Shown here piece by piece: positions 63,835 through 64,000 of a DNA stretch of 64,000 nt; the first letter of the stretch is position 1; each line of letters starts with the position of its first letter. The translations under genes were made by a program, and so were the position numbers. The stretch spans positions 1 to 64,000 of the forward strand of contig JAUCBJ010008137.1 in the NCBI GenBank assembly GCA_032718475.1, read 5' to 3'. A model generated the notes under the pieces. It searched no databases, was not told the origin of the DNA, and saw only the letters and a list, made by a program, of their open reading frames with translations. The stretch comes from Nemertoderma westbladi (taxonomy: Eukaryota; Xenacoelomorpha; Nemertodermatida; Nemertodermatidae).

Positions 63835-64000
63835 ATGACGACAAATAACGTATCCGATACCGACGAGATGGATCACCACACAGACTCGGAAACCGACGAG
63901 GTACCGAACGTCAAGAACATGGCTCGTTGACTAGGTGCTCTCAAAGGCGGAGTCACTCGAGCGTACCAACGTATAGAGAAACAACTTAAGGGAGTCGAAA
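63835..64000 (+). pseudogene. Start of a second BEL-like gag, cut by window end
   Basis: ATG at 63835 opens an acidic N-terminus (SDTDEMDHHTDSETDE), then a TGA at 63928-63930, followed in the same frame by LGALKGGVTRAYQRIEKQL, which resembles the N-terminal helix of BEL/Pao gag proteins. The sequence does not match the giant element's gag. Identification rests on one short motif. Confidence 0.4.

Overview
The window looks like intergenic chromatin of an invertebrate animal genome, probably a marine metazoan. It is AT-rich, with abundant palindromic words such as GTACTGTAC and TAGGCCTA. It holds several endonuclease/reverse-transcriptase LINE families, two classes of LTR retroelement, MITEs, satellites and only one host-type long ORF. 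I cannot fix the phylum; a deuterostome such as an echinoderm is a guess.

Layout. 1-5143: a GC-rich Ty3/Gypsy element whose 5' LTR is cut by the window edge. 5.1-17.3 kb: AT-rich intergenic DNA with an orphan EGF-like exon (minus strand, about 6.8 kb), a MULE-like fold-back element nested in another inverted-repeat element (7.9-9.5 kb), two minus-strand LINE remnants (11.3-12.9 and 13.1-14.1 kb) and a 26-bp palindromic minisatellite (14.5-15.0 kb). 17331-20795: an intact, intronless P5B-type P-type ATPase (ATP13A family), probably a retrogene. 23.2-34.0 kb: two copies of a 130-bp array plus palindrome repeat, invaded by a LINE (itself carrying a second LINE) and by a MITE, with two further plus-strand LINE remnants between them.

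34047-56877: the most striking object, a single LTR-type element of about 22.8 kb with 1816-bp terminal direct repeats that I read as differing at only two bases, flanked by a CGGGG duplication. Inside are a very long BEL/Pao gag-pol (about 3000 codons, now broken by a 3-kb LINE, a 531-bp short LINE derivative and a microduplication), a MITE, and a separate 1241-codon ORF. That ORF combines what I read as a DEDD 3'-5' exonuclease-like domain with three CCHC zinc knuckles. A 20-nt motif with a palindromic core (GGAAGACTYGYGAGCCTWYC) recurs 13 times on the plus strand, in different reading frames and in non-coding DNA of this element, and I see it nowhere else in the window. The LTR carries a TATA box, a heat-shock-element-like dyad and a degenerate tRNA-like sequence.

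57.1-60.4 kb: a 123-bp tandem repeat followed by a 3-kb satellite with higher-order structure and a hairpin in every monomer. 60.4-64.0 kb: a LINE remnant, a decaying roughly 185-bp GC-rich repeat, and at the right edge the likely start of another BEL-like gag with an in-frame stop.

The genes do not form a host pathway. The window reads as a nest of mobile elements around one retrogene-like ATPase; order of insertion can be read from the nesting and from target-site duplications.
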